Of a DNA stretch of 64,000 nt, positions 61,490 through 64,000 are shown piece by piece (within the stretch, counting starts at the first letter, position 1; every line of letters begins with the position of its first letter). The notes beneath the pieces were generated by a model that was not told the origin of the DNA, made no database searches, and saw only the letters and a list, made by a program, of their open reading frames with translations. This DNA is from AC-32 sp963719275 (lineage in GTDB: Bacteria; Actinomycetota; Thermoleophilia; Gaiellales; Gaiellaceae): positions 62,001 to 126,000 of the forward strand of contig CAVRBT010000002.1 of assembly GCA_963719275.1 (NCBI GenBank), in the 5' to 3' direction. The translations under genes were made by a program, and so were the position numbers.

Positions 61490-63238
61490 ATGGCGACGGC
61501 AGTGCCTTCGGAGGTCACACACGCCGAACGGCCGCGTGTGTGGTCGCTCGTGCCGGCAGCCGCGACGCTTGCGGTCGCCGCCGCAGCGGCCTCGGTCGGG
61601 TTCGCCCTCGCAGCCGGGAGCCCCGACCCCGTCCAGGTCTTCCTGCTCGAGTGGGTCGCGGTCCCGTACATCGCCGCGGGCGTGATCGCCTGGTGGCGCC
61701 GGCCCGAAAGCCGCCTCGGCCCGCTGATGGTCGCGGGAGGCCTGGCGAGCGCGTTCTCGGGGTGGCAGCTGGCTGAGGCTTCCGGCCCCTACACGTTCGG
61801 CGCCGCGTTCGACATCGTCCCGGCCGCGCTCTTCCTCCACGTCTGCCTCGCCTTTCCGGACGGACGGCTGCGGTCGAGGTTCGAGCGCGTGCTCGTCGGC
61901 GTCGCCTACGCCGTCGCCGTCGGCCTCCAGCTGGTGAAGCTCGCGCTCGGCGGCGTCGATCCTCAAAACCTGCTCGATGTCTGGCGCCAGCCGGACCTGG
62001 TCGTGACGGTGGAGGACGTGCAGCTGCTCTCGCTTACCGCCTGTTGCCTCGTAGGACTCGGCGTCCTCGTGCGGCGGCATCGCCGCCTCGGCAAGCCCAG
62101 GCGCCGCTCGATCGCCTTCGTGATCAACTCGTTCGCGGTCGCCCTGGTGATGATCGCCGTGCTCTTCGTGCTCGCGGCCTTCGATCTCCCTGGGTTCCGC
62201 GAGGTGCAGAGGGCGACGCTGTTCGTGGTCGGGCTCTCGCCGCTCGCATTCCTGCTGGGGCTGCTGGACGCGCGGCTTGCCCGTTCCGCCGTCGGCGACC
62301 TGATCCTCGAGCTGCGGCACGACCCCGCACCGCCCGACCTGCGTGACGCGCTCGCAAACACGTTGCGCGACCCGTCGTTGACGCTCGCCTACTGGCTGCC
62401 GGACTTCCAGACGTACGTGGACGTCAACGGGCGGCCGGTGCGGCTTCCGGACGACGACCGGCGGAGCGCGACGCTGATCGACCGCAACGGCGAGCATGTC
62501 GCCGCGCTGGTGCACGACCCGGCGCTCGACGAGGAGCGCCAGCTGCTCGAGGCAGTCGGAGCGGCGGCCGGGATGTCGCTCGAGAACGCGCGCCTTCACG
62601 CGGAGCTGCGGGCACGGGTCGAGGAGCTCCGTGGCTCGCGGGCCCGCGTGATCGAGGCCGGCCAGAAGGAGCGCCAGCGGCTCGAGCGGAACCTGCACGA
62701 CGGCGCGCAGCAGCGGCTGATCGCCCTGTCGCTGCGGCTGAGCCTGCTCGAGAGGCGGCTGGTGGCCGAGCCGGAGGCGCGGGAGGAGCTCGATGCGGCG
62801 CGGCGCGAGATCGCGCTCTCGCTGGAGGAGCTGCGGGACGTGGCGCGCGGCATCCACCCCGCCGTGCTCAGCGGCCACGGCCTCGCAGTAGCAGTCGAGT
62901 CGCTGGCTGCGGGTGCACCCTTGCCGGTTCGGCTCGCGCTCGACGTCGTCGGGCGCCTTCCCGAGCCGGTCGAGGTTGCCGCCTACTACGTCGTCTCCGA
63001 GAGCCTGGCGAACGTCGCGAAGCACGCGCAGGCGCGCGAGGCGAGAATCTCGCTGGAGCGGCAGCCGGGGCGCCTCGTCGTGGAGGTGGTCGACGACGGC
63101 GTGGGCGGCGCGGACACGGAGCGGGGCTCGGGGCTGCGCGGCCTCGCCGACCGAGTCGAGGCGCTGGGCGGGCGCCTCCGCGTCTGGACGCCGCTCGGCG
63201 GCGGGACGCGAGTTCAGGCGGAGATCCCGTGCGCGTAG
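61490..63238 (+). CDS. NarL-type sensor histidine kinase 2
   Basis: 582 aa. About seven to eight N-terminal TM helices, a cytoplasmic sensor region with YWLPDFQTYVDVNGRPV, HisKA_3 box RQRLERNLHDGAQQRLIALSLRLSLLERRL with His403, and HATPase_c with SESLANVAKHAQA and VVDDGVGGAD. It belongs to the same family as kinase 1 (48480). The response regulator start overlaps its 3' end by 10 bases. Confidence 0.94.
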   Translation: MATAVPSEVTHAERPRVWSLVPAAATLAVAAAAASVGFALAAGSPDPVQVFLLEWVAVPYIAAGVIAWWRRPESRLGPLMVAGGLASAFSGWQLAEASGPYTFGAAFDIVPAALFLHVCLAFPDGRLRSRFERVLVGVAYAVAVGLQLVKLALGGVDPQNLLDVWRQPDLVVTVEDVQLLSLTACCLVGLGVLVRRHRRLGKPRRRSIAFVINSFAVALVMIAVLFVLAAFDLPGFREVQRATLFVVGLSPLAFLLGLLDARLARSAVGDLILELRHDPAPPDLRDALANTLRDPSLTLAYWLPDFQTYVDVNGRPVRLPDDDRRSATLIDRNGEHVAALVHDPALDEERQLLEAVGAAAGMSLENARLHAELRARVEELRGSRARVIEAGQKERQRLERNLHDGAQQRLIALSLRLSLLERRLVAEPEAREELDAARREIALSLEELRDVARGIHPAVLSGHGLAVAVESLAAGAPLPVRLALDVVGRLPEPVEVAAYYVVSESLANVAKHAQAREARISLERQPGRLVVEVVDDGVGGADTERGSGLRGLADRVEALGGRLRVWTPLGGGTRVQAEIPCA

Positions 63239-63873
63239 CCATTGCCGAGGACAGCGTCCTGCTGCGCGAGGGCCTGGCGCGTCTGCTCGACGACGCCGGC
63301 ATCGAGGTGGTCGCACAGTCCGCCGACGCCGAGGACCTGCTGCTGAAGGTCCGCAGCTACTCGCCGGACGTGGCCATCGTCGACATCCGTCTGCCCCCCA
63401 CGCACAACGACGAGGGGCTGCGCGCGGCGCTCGAGATCCGCTCGAAGCACCCGGACGTCGCCGTGCTCGTGCTCTCGCAGTACGTCGAGCTCGGCCTCGC
63501 GCTGACGCTGCTCGCGGACTCGGCCGAGGGCGTCGGATACCTGCTCAAGGACCGGATCAGCGACGTCGACGAGTTCGTGGCCGCGCTGCGCCGCGTCGCC
63601 GACGGCGGCTCGGCGCTCGATCCGATCATCGTCTCGACGCTGGTCTCGCGCGAGCGGTCGGACGATCCGCTCGCCCAGCTGACGCCGCGCGAGCGCGAGG
63701 TGCTGGAGCTCATGGCCGCCGGCAGCTCAAACCAGGGCATCGCTGACAGCCTCGTCATCACCGTCAGGGCCGTCGAGAAGTACGTCTCCAGCATCTTCAC
63801 CAAGCTCGGGCTGCCCTCCACGGGCAGCGAGTCGAGGCGCGTGCTCGCGGTGCTGACGTTCCTCCGCTCCTGA
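63229..63873 (+). CDS. LuxR-type response regulator 2
   Basis: 214 aa. Receiver with IAEDS and phospho-acceptor Asp52 in VAIVDIRLPP, Lys in YLLKDRISD. HTH LTPREREVLELMAAGSSNQGIADSLVITVRAVEKYVSSIFTKLGL. GTG start. Partner of kinase 2, sharing domain order with the 50309 regulator. Confidence 0.94.
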   Translation: MRVAIAEDSVLLREGLARLLDDAGIEVVAQSADAEDLLLKVRSYSPDVAIVDIRLPPTHNDEGLRAALEIRSKHPDVAVLVLSQYVELGLALTLLADSAEGVGYLLKDRISDVDEFVAALRRVADGGSALDPIIVSTLVSRERSDDPLAQLTPREREVLELMAAGSSNQGIADSLVITVRAVEKYVSSIFTKLGLPSTGSESRRVLAVLTFLRS

Positions 63874-63974
63874 AGACACCAGAAAACCGCCCCTGAACCG
63901 ACGAGTCTCCCGCCTTCCGCGGCCCGAGCGTGCCTGCGAGCGTGGAACGCGACCCGCCGACGAAGGGAGTCGAG

Positions 63975-64000
63975 ATGAAGAGCCGCGTGATCCAGGACGG
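63975..64000 (+). CDS. 5' end of a gene cut by the window edge
   Basis: ATG 63975 follows GAAGGGAG and opens MKSRVIQD. Only eight complete codons are present, too few for identification. Confidence 0.5.

Noticed and set aside
1..64000. CRISPR array, prophage, biosynthetic gene cluster or classical defence island
   Set aside because: No regularly spaced repeats, phage structural genes, NRPS/PKS modules or restriction-type genes were seen.

Overview
The window is very GC-rich, densely packed bacterial chromosome with frequent GTG starts and many 4-bp stop/start overlaps. Gene content points to an actinobacterium: IspH, RDD proteins, SHOCT, DUF1269, LuxR/NarL two-component pairs, many small membrane proteins and two lipoproteins. 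I infer Actinomycetota, probably a deep branch such as Thermoleophilia, but no rRNA or other marker is present to prove it. There is no prophage, CRISPR array or intact tRNA. One complete IS630-type insertion sequence lies at 17360-18521.

Layout: 1-6.3 kb holds a K+ channel, a drug-efflux MFS gene split by a 1.86 kb insert carrying a second MFS gene, and a membrane phosphodiesterase. 6.3-11.9 kb holds an orphan small protein, glutamate decarboxylase, a class II amidotransferase, a cysteine-less CMD-family protein and FabF. 11.9-18.6 kb holds two YihY/BrkB proteins, a decayed duplicate block, a SulP stub, an RDD protein and the IS. 18.6-24.4 kb holds two tail-to-tail overlapping alpha/beta hydrolases, ispH and the intact counterpart of the decayed block. 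24.4-31 kb holds a radical-SAM sulfatase maturase, three GAP-family transporters, a TRIC-type channel, a lipoprotein and a CYTH protein. 31-45 kb holds two arylsulfatases, a DUF1269/SDR operon, a PRMT-like methyltransferase, a flavodoxin-like protein and a DHA2 transporter. 45-51 kb holds a MalT-like LuxR regulator and a kinase/regulator pair. 51-58 kb is envelope genes (Zn-ribbon, lipoprotein, metallo-beta-lactamase fold, flippase-like, PRC, HdeD, RDD). 58-64 kb holds greA, a DEAD helicase, a membrane hydrolase and a second kinase/regulator pair.

The main discovery is a directional 21-bp element, TTCATCCC-N3-CGGGYGATGC. I found 21 copies, almost all between genes and nearly all oriented towards the downstream start codon. 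They precede envelope, stress and sulfatase genes, including both sulfatases and their maturase, and are absent from greA, the helicase, fabF, the kinase/regulator pairs and the IS. Distances to the start codon fall into two classes, about 30-35 nt and 54-60 nt. I read this as a previously unnamed regulon with a shared promoter or operator. The trans-acting factor is not proven; a MalT-like LuxR protein and a PAS-LuxR protein in the window are candidates.

A second theme is decay: a split transporter, a deleted duplicate block, a SulP stub and a broken DUF paralogue. About eight single-base frameshifts in otherwise conserved genes may in part be sequencing errors.
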